The notes below the pieces were generated by a model. That model saw nothing but the letters and a program-made list of their open reading frames with translations, had not been told where the DNA came from and searched no databases. Source: UBA4416 sp040389965 (GTDB lineage Bacteria > Bacteroidota > Bacteroidia > B-17B0 > Aurantibacillaceae). Taken from it: a DNA stretch of 64,000 nt. The number at the start of each line of letters is the position of its first letter. The stretch's first letter is position 1. Positions 9,088 through 16,955 of this stretch are shown piece by piece. The DNA lies in assembly GCA_040389965.1 (NCBI GenBank), contig JAZJZF010000018.1, forward strand, positions 16,161-80,160. Reading direction: 5' to 3'. Position numbers and translations under genes: made by a program.

Positions 9088-10117
9088 AATAGGTCATATA
9101 GAAATCGGAGATAACCGCAAACCGTTTATCATTGCAGAAATGAGCGGTAATCATAATCAATCTCTGGACAGGGCTTTAGAGCTGGTAGATGCTGCGGCAG
9201 CAGCGGGTGCCCACGCCCTTAAACTTCAAACGTATACGGCTGATACCATTACAATGAAAGGCGCATTTACTATTTCGGATGAAAACTCTTTGTGGAATGG
9301 AAAAGAACTGCACGACCTTTATAAAATGGCTTATACGCCATGGGAATGGCATGAGCCTATTTTTAACCGTGCCAAAGAAAAAGGAATGCTGGCTTTTAGC
9401 TCACCTTTTGATGAATCGTCGGTTGATTTTCTGGAAAGCTTAAATGTTCCTGCGTACAAAATTGCCTCCTTTGAAAACACGCACCATCCTTTACTTAAAA
9501 AAGTTGCCAAAACGGGTAAACCCGTTATTGTTTCCACGGGTGTTTCTACTTTGCAGGATATTGAAGAAAGTGTGGCAGTTCTTAAAGCAAATGGTTGCGA
9601 ACAGTTAATCCTCTTAAAATGCACAAGCACCTATCCGGCTACTCCGGAAAATACAAATCTCAATACAATTCCTGAATTACATAAACTATTTAATTGTACA
9701 ATAGGCCTTTCTGATCATACAATGGGGATAGGAGCTTCTGTTGCCGCAGTAGCATTAGGAGCAAGGGTTATTGAAAAACACTTTACTTTGCGTAGAGCAG
9801 ATGGCGGGGTGGATAGCGCTTTCTCGTTAGAACCGGAAGAGTTAAAAAGTCTGGTAGTTGAAACAGAAAGAGCCTTTCTGTCGCTTGGAAAAGTATTTAT
9901 AGGCATACAGGAAGCAGAAAAAGCATCCCTGCAATTTAAGCGCTCTATCTATATATCGGAAGATCTGAAAGCGGGGGACGTTATCACTGAAAATAATATC
10001 AGGGTTATCAGGCCTGCTTTAGGTATTGCGCCAAAATATTACGATAGCGTATTAGGGAAAAAAGCAAAAACAGATCTCAAAAAGGGTAAGCCCTTAAGCT
10101 TTGATGACCTGGTATAA
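9074..10117 (+). CDS. pseI: Pseudaminic acid synthase, PseI
   Basis: Condenses 2,4-diacetamido-2,4,6-trideoxy-L-altrose with phosphoenolpyruvate to give pseudaminic acid. The 347-residue protein has a TIM barrel with 'FIIAEMSGNHNQSLDRA', 'LKCTSTYPATPENTNL', 'GLSDHTMGI' and 'EKHFTLRRADGGVDSAFSL', all PseI signatures. A C-terminal SAF (antifreeze-like) domain starts at 'RSIYISEDLKAGD'. The ATG at 9074 is used here; the ATG at 9080 is equally possible and would remove two residues. It is distinct from the diverged NeuB-like domain at 5851-7646, so the locus has two synthase-like barrels but only this one looks fully canonical. Confidence 0.95.
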   Translation: MQMFKIGHIEIGDNRKPFIIAEMSGNHNQSLDRALELVDAAAAAGAHALKLQTYTADTITMKGAFTISDENSLWNGKELHDLYKMAYTPWEWHEPIFNRAKEKGMLAFSSPFDESSVDFLESLNVPAYKIASFENTHHPLLKKVAKTGKPVIVSTGVSTLQDIEESVAVLKANGCEQLILLKCTSTYPATPENTNLNTIPELHKLFNCTIGLSDHTMGIGASVAAVALGARVIEKHFTLRRADGGVDSAFSLEPEELKSLVVETERAFLSLGKVFIGIQEAEKASLQFKRSIYISEDLKAGDVITENNIRVIRPALGIAPKYYDSVLGKKAKTDLKKGKPLSFDDLV

Positions 10118-10119
10118 AA

Positions 10120-11445
10120 ATGCCTGATTACTTAAAATTAGTTTGGCACTACAATCTGGCATTCCTGAAAGTTATTTTTAGGATGTCGTTATCTGAGTCA
10201 GTTTATGATTATAGTTTAACGAATCTCATCGAACATCAAACGTTTCGATTTCCAAAAGCTTCTACAAATGACTTTTTTATTAGTCTGAAGATTTATAAAA
10301 TGCTTTTTGTAGCTCAGTTTAAAAAGCAAAAAATAGTTACGAATAACATTAGTTCTTTTTCCGCTATTTTTGATTCCGATTTAAACAATGTGCCCTTAAG
10401 GGAAAATTATATTACAAGGCTTAGCGGAGAAGCCCCTAAACTGGTTATTGCAAGGGAAGAGCTAAAAAAAAGCGTAACTGTTTTTTGTTCTTTATTAAAC
10501 TTGTTTTTCTTTTTGATAAGCCTGCCTTGTGTGTTTTTGATTTCTGTTTTTTCTAAAAATAAACTCAGAGCGCCACTTCACATTTTAAATCTAATTGAAG
10601 CTTTACATCTTTTAACCATTTTAAAAAAGAACCGGATCAATAAGCTTCATTTTTTTAATATCTATGAGCACGATGCCAATCTGCTTGCCTATAGCATCTC
10701 TAAGTCAGGCATATATGTTAATAAAATTCCATCAGAAGTGCCTCTTTCTTTTTGGAATAAAATAATCGTTGCTGATTCATTGAGCTTTTGCTTTCGTTAC
10801 CAACACGACGAATACAAAGAATATAAGTCTACTATGTTTGTTAAAGAAACGAATGATTGGGTTCCTGAAATCAGTTATAATCTTGAACCTTTTTATAGAT
10901 CTACTTTTCCTAAAATAGCTGAAAAAACCATCGGATTTTATTCGAGCGGCATGTGGCTAAGAAAAAAACTTGGTAGAATTGAAACGGGAAACAAGGATTA
11001 TGAAAATGAATTAAATTTGTTAGAAGTCTTATTAAACTTTGTGAAAGAGCGAAATGCTTATACATTAAAAGTGTTTTTACATCCTTTAGAAAAAAAACAT
11101 TTGCAGCAAACAAAGGAATATTACAATACTATTTCAACTTCCATTGTCCTTGCAGATGTTAATATTGCGAATGCTGAACAATTTTATAACGCGGACGTGG
11201 CTGTAACGCTTGTTTCAACACTGGCTTACGAAAGATTATTCTGGGGTTTTAAAACGATTGTATACCCCGTGGCATATAGTAATTTTCCTATAAAAGAGTC
11301 TTCTTTCAGAAATGTTTGCGCATTAAGTGAAACGGAACTGAAAGAAAAAATACATATTGCCCTCGAGCAAACGACCGAAGATTTTTTTAAAAATAATAAT
11401 ATTGAAAATTACCGTTACAATAACTATAAAACATTTAATTCTTAG
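10120..11445 (+). CDS. Unrecognised protein with sialyltransferase-like motifs; candidate nonulosonate glycosyltransferase
   Basis: 441 residues; I do not recognise a named family. One hydrophobic segment lies at about residues 118-146. The C-terminal half has His321-Pro322 in 'VFLHPLEKKH' and Ser366-Thr367 in 'VTLVSTLAYERLFWG'. An HP motif followed by an S/T-S/T motif about 40 residues later is the pattern used for CMP-nonulosonate binding in several bacterial sialyltransferase families. It begins 2 bases after pseI and precedes a YhcH-family gene, so transfer of CMP-pseudaminic acid is a reasonable inference. It could also be another GT-B-like capsule enzyme. Confidence 0.55.
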   Translation: MPDYLKLVWHYNLAFLKVIFRMSLSESVYDYSLTNLIEHQTFRFPKASTNDFFISLKIYKMLFVAQFKKQKIVTNNISSFSAIFDSDLNNVPLRENYITRLSGEAPKLVIAREELKKSVTVFCSLLNLFFFLISLPCVFLISVFSKNKLRAPLHILNLIEALHLLTILKKNRINKLHFFNIYEHDANLLAYSISKSGIYVNKIPSEVPLSFWNKIIVADSLSFCFRYQHDEYKEYKSTMFVKETNDWVPEISYNLEPFYRSTFPKIAEKTIGFYSSGMWLRKKLGRIETGNKDYENELNLLEVLLNFVKERNAYTLKVFLHPLEKKHLQQTKEYYNTISTSIVLADVNIANAEQFYNADVAVTLVSTLAYERLFWGFKTIVYPVAYSNFPIKESSFRNVCALSETELKEKIHIALEQTTEDFFKNNNIENYRYNNYKTFNS

Positions 11446-11448
11446 ACA

Positions 11449-11895
11449 ATGATTCTGGATCACATAAAAAATGCGCCTTTTTATTTTTCATTAAATCCTT
11501 ACTTCAAAACTGTATTTGAACACCTTCAAAAAGCAGAACTGAAAGACTTTGAGAACAAAAAAACGGATATCAATGAAAATGCTTTTCTTCTTTATTTTGA
11601 TACAGAAGGAAAAGGAAAGGAACAGGTTAAGTTAGAATGCCATCAGAAGTATCTGGATATTCATTATGTTATAAAAGGAAATGACCTCGTAGGATATAAA
11701 GAAACGTCTTTTTGCACAGCTATAGCTACAGATGGCATGGAGAAAGACGATTACAGGCTATTCAACGACAAGCCTGTATCAGAAATAAATATTCCGGAAG
11801 ACTATTTTATGATTGTATTTCCCGGCGATGCGCATGCACCGTTAATGGGGACAGGTAAATTTCTGAAAATTGTTGCTAAAGTAAAAGTTCAATAA
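11449..11895 (+). CDS. YhcH/YjgK/YiaL (DUF386) family protein
   Basis: A 148-residue, single-domain cupin-like protein. The family blocks are visible: 'KLECHQKYLDIHYVIKG' and 'MIVFPGDAHAPLM', which contain the histidines and acidic residues that bind a metal in the conserved pocket. Family members occur with sialic acid catabolism (YhcH beside NanA/NanK in E. coli) and have been linked to sugar anomer or epimer handling. Here it sits between the candidate transferase and AsnB in a nonulosonate-making locus, with gaps of 3 bases on each side. A role on free nonulosonate or a precursor sugar is inference. Confidence 0.85.
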   Translation: MILDHIKNAPFYFSLNPYFKTVFEHLQKAELKDFENKKTDINENAFLLYFDTEGKGKEQVKLECHQKYLDIHYVIKGNDLVGYKETSFCTAIATDGMEKDDYRLFNDKPVSEINIPEDYFMIVFPGDAHAPLMGTGKFLKIVAKVKVQ

Positions 11896-11898
11896 TTT

Positions 11899-13719
11899 AT
11901 GTGCGGACTTTCGGTATTATATAACAAAAACTATATTTCAGATAGTGCATTCAAAGAATTTCAGGATTCGTTGCGTTTAATTAGTCATCGGGGTCCCGAT
12001 AGCGATGGCATGTCTGCTCATAACGTTAAAGAAAATAAAAGTCGTGGATATTCTAAATTACCCGAAGTAAATTATAACTCCGAATTGACAGCTGATCTTT
12101 TATTAGGTCACAAACGGTTAAGCATATTGGATGTATCTGAAGCGGGGCACCAGCCTTTTGATTATCTGCATTATAGTATGGTATTTAATGGAGAGATTTA
12201 TAACTACATCGAAATAAGAAAAGAATTACAGGCACTGGGTTATACATTCCTTACTCAAACAGATACAGAGGTTATAATTGCGGCTTATGATGCATGGAAA
12301 GAAATGTGTCTGCCAAAGTTTAATGGAATGTTCTCGTTTATTATTTATAATGCCAAAGAGCACAATCTCTTTATCGCCAATGACAGATTTGGAGTAAAGC
12401 CTCTGTATTATTATAAAGATCCGGCCAGGTTGATTTTAACTTCAGAGGTAAAACAATTTTATGCTTATAATTTAAATCTAACACTGAATACTGAGACGGT
12501 TAATACATTCCTGGACAAAGCTTATATCGATTATGATGAACAAACTTTTTTTAAAGAAGTAAGACGTTTTCCAAAAGCCCATTTTTGCTATGTGGATCTG
12601 AACACGGATTTAAAAGATCTTAATTTTGTTTCTTATTACTCTTTAAAGACCATTCAAACAGCTCACTCCAATACAGTTGAGGAATTTAATGCTTTATTTA
12701 CGGATGCTGTAAAATTAAGAATGCGAAGTGACGTTCCCATAGGATTTGCTTCATCAGGAGGGCTGGATTCTAGCTCTATTCTTTATAAGGCCTATGGATT
12801 ATTGAAAAAAGAAGGTAAAGAATTAAATATTAAAACTTTTTCGGCAATCTTTCCGGGGCTTTCAGGGGATGAATCTGAATTCATAAAATATATAGAGAAT
12901 GATCTTAAGATCCGCTCTTTTTATGTAAACCCGCTGGAATTATTTTCGGTAAATGATTTTGAAGATCATATCCGACACCAGGATATGCCCGTTGCTTCCA
13001 CATCTTATTATGCAGAATGGTGTGTGGCGCGACTCGTTAGGAACAATGATGTGAAAGTATTATTGATAGGGCAGGGTGGAGATGAATTACTGGCAGGATA
13101 CCATCATCATTTTTACAGATATTGCCGGCAGCTTATTTTGCAAGGAAAACTAAGAAAATACTTGACTTCTCTTAAATCTTTTTGTGAATTAAAATCATTG
13201 GATAAAAATAAACTACACAAGCAGATTATAAACGAGGTTAAATACGCTGTTAAAATTAAATTAGGATTAAAAGACATGCATCATGCCCTGGAAACTCATT
13301 GGAATAGTGCTAATAAACTCATTGACCTTTTAAAAATTGATTTTTCTGAGACCATGTTGCCTACCTATCTAAGATCAGATGACAGAGATTCTATGGCATT
13401 TGGATTAGAAACCAGGCATCCCTTTTTGGATTACCGTTTGGTAGATTTTTGTTTTTCGTTGCCTGACGAAGTGAAAATTAAAGATGGCTGGCAAAAATCG
13501 TTATTGAGAGAAGCAATGACTGAATTGCCCGATACGATTAGATATAGAAAGGATAAAAAAGGTTACACAACACCACAGCAGGTGTGGATCGAAAAAAATA
13601 AAATGCAATTCAACGAATATTTAAACCATATTCCTGAACAGTATAAAAATAAAAGTACTGCTGATCCCTTTTTAAATTATGCTTTTGGAGCCTGGTGTAA
13701 AGTCAATAATATTAAATAA
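11899..13719 (+). CDS. asnB: Asparagine synthase (glutamine-hydrolysing), AsnB-like
   Basis: A full-length 606-residue class II amidotransferase. Cys2 ('MCGLSVLY') is the glutaminase nucleophile, followed by 'LISHRGPDSDG' and 'VFNGEIYNY' of the Ntn-type domain. The synthetase domain has the ATP-pyrophosphatase loop 'ASSGGLDSSS' near residue 287 and 'GQGGDELLAGYHHH'. Length is typical. It is embedded in the glycan locus 3 bases after the DUF386 gene and is paralogous to the truncated gene at 1-468. It may amidate a carboxyl of the surface sugar, as proposed for WbpS-like proteins in O-antigen loci, or make asparagine; sequence alone does not decide. Confidence 0.9.
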   Translation: MCGLSVLYNKNYISDSAFKEFQDSLRLISHRGPDSDGMSAHNVKENKSRGYSKLPEVNYNSELTADLLLGHKRLSILDVSEAGHQPFDYLHYSMVFNGEIYNYIEIRKELQALGYTFLTQTDTEVIIAAYDAWKEMCLPKFNGMFSFIIYNAKEHNLFIANDRFGVKPLYYYKDPARLILTSEVKQFYAYNLNLTLNTETVNTFLDKAYIDYDEQTFFKEVRRFPKAHFCYVDLNTDLKDLNFVSYYSLKTIQTAHSNTVEEFNALFTDAVKLRMRSDVPIGFASSGGLDSSSILYKAYGLLKKEGKELNIKTFSAIFPGLSGDESEFIKYIENDLKIRSFYVNPLELFSVNDFEDHIRHQDMPVASTSYYAEWCVARLVRNNDVKVLLIGQGGDELLAGYHHHFYRYCRQLILQGKLRKYLTSLKSFCELKSLDKNKLHKQIINEVKYAVKIKLGLKDMHHALETHWNSANKLIDLLKIDFSETMLPTYLRSDDRDSMAFGLETRHPFLDYRLVDFCFSLPDEVKIKDGWQKSLLREAMTELPDTIRYRKDKKGYTTPQQVWIEKNKMQFNEYLNHIPEQYKNKSTADPFLNYAFGAWCKVNNIK

Positions 13720-13736
13720 ACTGTATAATATTATAC

Positions 13737-13744
13737 TAAATTTG
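13737..13744 (+). promoter_or_regulatory. Candidate -7 promoter box (TAAATTTG)
   Basis: This exact match to the Bacteroidota -7 consensus TAnnTTTG lies 11 bases before the ATG of the WecE-like gene. No convincing TTTG -33 element is present at 19-21 bases, so it may be weak or fortuitous. Confidence 0.35.
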
Positions 13745-13755
13745 CTTTGTAGGCA

Positions 13756-14904
13756 ATGAACAAACCCATTATATTTAATAAACCTTACATTACGGGTAAC
13801 GAACTAAAATACGTTACTGAAGTAACTGTTTCCGGGAAATTATCAGGAGGAGGCAAATTTACTAAATGGTGCACGGGTTTTTTTGAAGAAAAATATAATA
13901 TTAAAAAAGCGTTTTTAACTACATCCTGCACTGATGCTTTAGAAATGGCATCTCTTCTGCTTGATATAAAACCCGGTGATGAAGTTATAGCACCGGCATA
14001 TACGTACGTTTCAACAGCAAATGCTTTTGTGTTACGCGGTGCCAAAATTTTATTTGCGGATAGTAATCCGCTAAATCCAAATATAGATGCTGATAGCATT
14101 GAAAAATTAATCAGTCCACGCACCAAAGTCATCATTGCGGTTCATTATGCAGGTATTGCCTGCGATATGGATAAAATTATGGGCATTGCAAAAGCCCATA
14201 ACCTTTATGTAGTGGAAGACGCAGCCCAGGCAGTTGATAGCTATTACAAAGGAAAAGCTTTGGGTTCTATAGGGCATATTGGGGCTATTTCTTTTCACGA
14301 AACAAAAAATGTAATTTCCGGCGAAGGCGGCTTAATGACAATTAATGACGATCAGTTTTATAAGCGTGCAGAAATTATAAGCGAAAAAGGAACCAATAAA
14401 TCTTCCTTTATGAGAGGAGAAATCAATAATTATGAATGGGTTGATATTGGTTCTTCCTTTTTGGCTTCAGAAATCACGGCAGCCTTTTTAAGAGCTCAGC
14501 TCGAAAGCATGGAATCAATTCAAAAGGTACGCAAAAAGCTTTGGGATTTGTATTACTCAGAATTAAACGCTGCAGAAAAAAATGGGTTTTTAAAACGCCC
14601 CTTCATCCCTGAATATGCGGAACACAATGCGCATATTTTTTATATAGTATTAAATAGTTCCAAAGAAAGAATGGCTCTGATACAGCATCTGAAAAGTAAA
14701 AATATCAGTGCTGTGTTTCATTTCTTATCCTTAAACAAAAGTCACTTCTACAAAAATCAAGGAACAATAGATTTGACAAATTCAGATAGATACACAGATT
14801 GCTTATTGAGGCTTCCTATGTATTATGAACTTACGAAAGAAGAGATCGTTTACATTTGCGAACAAATCAACTCTTTTTTTGAGAATAACGAGAGACTTAG
14901 TTAG
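13756..14904 (+). CDS. DegT/DnrJ/EryC1/StrS aminotransferase, WecE (RffA)-like
   Basis: A 382-residue PLP-dependent sugar aminotransferase. 'TTSCTDALEMA' near the N-terminus and Lys184 in 'ISFHETKNVISGEGG' are diagnostic of the WecE/RffA branch, which makes dTDP-4-amino-4,6-dideoxygalactose (dTDP-Fuc4N). 'VVEDAAQAVDSYY' supplies the cofactor-contact aspartate. No dTDP-glucose dehydratase or WecD-like acetyltransferase is in view, so the substrate depends on genes outside the window. It starts 36 bases after asnB with a TAAATTTG box in between, and its stop overlaps the convergent purF stop by four bases. Confidence 0.88.
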   Translation: MNKPIIFNKPYITGNELKYVTEVTVSGKLSGGGKFTKWCTGFFEEKYNIKKAFLTTSCTDALEMASLLLDIKPGDEVIAPAYTYVSTANAFVLRGAKILFADSNPLNPNIDADSIEKLISPRTKVIIAVHYAGIACDMDKIMGIAKAHNLYVVEDAAQAVDSYYKGKALGSIGHIGAISFHETKNVISGEGGLMTINDDQFYKRAEIISEKGTNKSSFMRGEINNYEWVDIGSSFLASEITAAFLRAQLESMESIQKVRKKLWDLYYSELNAAEKNGFLKRPFIPEYAEHNAHIFYIVLNSSKERMALIQHLKSKNISAVFHFLSLNKSHFYKNQGTIDLTNSDRYTDCLLRLPMYYELTKEEIVYICEQINSFFENNERLS

Positions 14905-16802
14905 TAAGCCCTTTCGTTGTTACCTTCCATATAATTTACAAACGATTTATTAGCTACCTTATTTCCGCCGGGAGTAGGGTAATTGCCTGTAAAGTACCAA
15001 TCGCCAAGGTTATGAGGGCATGATTGATGCAAGCCTTCAATGGTTTGGTAAATGATTTTTAATTCCGCTTTTAAATCGGCAGGACGAATCAACTCGGCAA
15101 TTTTTTGCGAGATCTCTTCATTGGTAAACGTTCTGTAAATTTCCTGCACAACATTTATCTGTTCCTCTTTTGGTTTAAGCAATTCTGCTTTTGCCTTTTC
15201 ATATAAATTATTGAGTAGGTTTTCTTTTCCTGTTTCTTTAATTAAAGAAATGGCAGCATCAAAGGCAACAAATTTGCCTATTACAGCCATATCAATACCA
15301 TAACAATCGGGGTAACGAATTTGCGGAGCCGAAGAAATAATAATAATTTTTTTAGGATGCAACCTATCAAGGATTCTTAAAATACTTTGTTTTAAAGTGG
15401 TACCACGCACAATGCTGTCATCAAGAATAACGAGTGTATCTACATCTTTTTTTACTGTATCGTAAGTAATATCGTATACTAAATTCACTAAGCTGTCCCT
15501 GCTCTCATCATCAGTAATAAAGGTACGTTGCTTGGCATCTTTAATAATTACTTTATGAATACGAGGGTGGCTCGCCAGTATTTTACTAAGTGCAGGTTCC
15601 GAAACGTTAGCTCCCAGTTTTAAAATTTCTGTTGCTTTGGTTTTATTGATATGTTCATCAATACCTTCTACAAGTCCGCCAAATGCCACTTCGGCAGTAT
15701 TAGGAATATAACTGAAAACCGTATTGTCGAGGTCATAATCAATAGCCTTTAACACCTGCGGTACCAAATACCTTCCCAGTTGCTGACGTTCTCTGTATAT
15801 ATCCGCATCATTACCACGGCTAAAATAAATTCTTTCAAACGAGCAGGCTTTTTTCTCGAGCGGTTCAATAATTTGTTCTTCCGTAAAAGTTCCGTCTTTT
15901 TTAATAATAGCAGCATGTCCCGGTTTCAATTCCCGAACATCGTTGATCGGTACGTTAAATACGGTTTGAATCACAGGTCTTTCGCTTGCTACTACTAATA
16001 CTTCATCATCTTTATAAAGATAGGCGGGCCTTATACCATTCGGGTCTCTTAGCACAAAAGCATCTCCATGTCCCATCATTCCGGCCATGACATAGCCTCC
16101 ATCCCATTTTTTGCTACTTTCTATAAGGATAGAAGTCACATCAATATTTTTCTGAATTTCTTTAGAGATCTCAAAATTATTTAATCCCTTTTCTTTAAAC
16201 AGTTTAAACAAGCGGTCATTTTCTTTATCCAGAAAATGCCCCATCTTTTCCATTACAGTTACTGTATCGGCTTTTACGGTAGGATGTTGCCCTAATTCAA
16301 TCAAGTGACCAAATAGTTCATCCACGTTTGTTAAGTTAAAGTTACCTGCTACTAATAGGTTACGAGCCATCCAGTTATTTTGTCTTCTGAAAGGATGGCA
16401 GCTTTGTATATTATTGCCACCATAAGTACCGTAACGTAAATGCCCTAAAATTAACTCTCCCATAAAGGGAATGTTCTTTTTCTGCCATTCTATATCATTG
16501 TAAGCATCCGGATTTTTCTGCTTGGCATTTATGTAAAGGTCGTTTATCTGGGAAAAAATATCCTGTGTAGCTTTAGGCTGAATGGAGCGCAAACGGTCTA
16601 TGTAGGTTGTTCCCGGGTCTGCATCAAGTTTTACAGTAGCTACTCCGGCACCGTCCTGGCCACGGTTTATCATTTTGTCCATCAGCTGGTACATTTTGTG
16701 TAAACCGTATCTGCTGCTACCGTATTTTTCTTTGTAAAAACTTAATGGTTTTAGTAGTCGGATTAACGCTACACCACATTCGTGTTCAATTTTGTCGCTC
16801 AT
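14901..16802 (-). CDS. purF: Amidophosphoribosyltransferase (PurF-type)
   Basis: A 633-residue protein of the form common in Bacteroidota. It should transfer the amide of glutamine to PRPP, the first step of purine synthesis. The glutaminase part starts 'MSDKIEHECGVALIRL'; the cysteine in HECG would be the nucleophile after processing. The phosphoribosyltransferase part has 'VILDDSIVRGTTLKQS', the PRPP-binding loop. The frame is open back to a TTG at 16817, but that TTG is part of a -7 promoter box, so the ATG at 16802 is chosen. It is longer than E. coli PurF (about 505 residues) and has an extra C-terminal region. The gene is convergent with the glycan locus, with stops overlapping by four bases. 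Confidence 0.9.
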   Translation of the reverse strand: MSDKIEHECGVALIRLLKPLSFYKEKYGSSRYGLHKMYQLMDKMINRGQDGAGVATVKLDADPGTTYIDRLRSIQPKATQDIFSQINDLYINAKQKNPDAYNDIEWQKKNIPFMGELILGHLRYGTYGGNNIQSCHPFRRQNNWMARNLLVAGNFNLTNVDELFGHLIELGQHPTVKADTVTVMEKMGHFLDKENDRLFKLFKEKGLNNFEISKEIQKNIDVTSILIESSKKWDGGYVMAGMMGHGDAFVLRDPNGIRPAYLYKDDEVLVVASERPVIQTVFNVPINDVRELKPGHAAIIKKDGTFTEEQIIEPLEKKACSFERIYFSRGNDADIYRERQQLGRYLVPQVLKAIDYDLDNTVFSYIPNTAEVAFGGLVEGIDEHINKTKATEILKLGANVSEPALSKILASHPRIHKVIIKDAKQRTFITDDESRDSLVNLVYDITYDTVKKDVDTLVILDDSIVRGTTLKQSILRILDRLHPKKIIIISSAPQIRYPDCYGIDMAVIGKFVAFDAAISLIKETGKENLLNNLYEKAKAELLKPKEEQINVVQEIYRTFTNEEISQKIAELIRPADLKAELKIIYQTIEGLHQSCPHNLGDWYFTGNYPTPGGNKVANKSFVNYMEGNNERAY

Positions 16803-16814
16803 AATTTCAGAGTA

Positions 16815-16822
16815 CAAATTTA
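16815..16822 (-). promoter_or_regulatory. -7 promoter box of purF (TAAATTTG on minus strand)
   Basis: On the minus strand this reads TAAATTTG, a full match to TAnnTTTG, 12 bases upstream of the ATG at 16802. The alternative TTG start at 16817 lies inside the box, which argues for the ATG. A TTTG at -33 is not evident. Confidence 0.55.
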
Positions 16823-16955
16823 CTATTAAGTTATGGTTATTGCCATATTTTGCACCTGTTTTTAGAGAGTAGATTTGAAAATCCCATTTTGCGTTAAATT
16901 ATATGATTATTTAACATAAAATAATTGTATATTTATTATTATCAAATAGTTAAGT

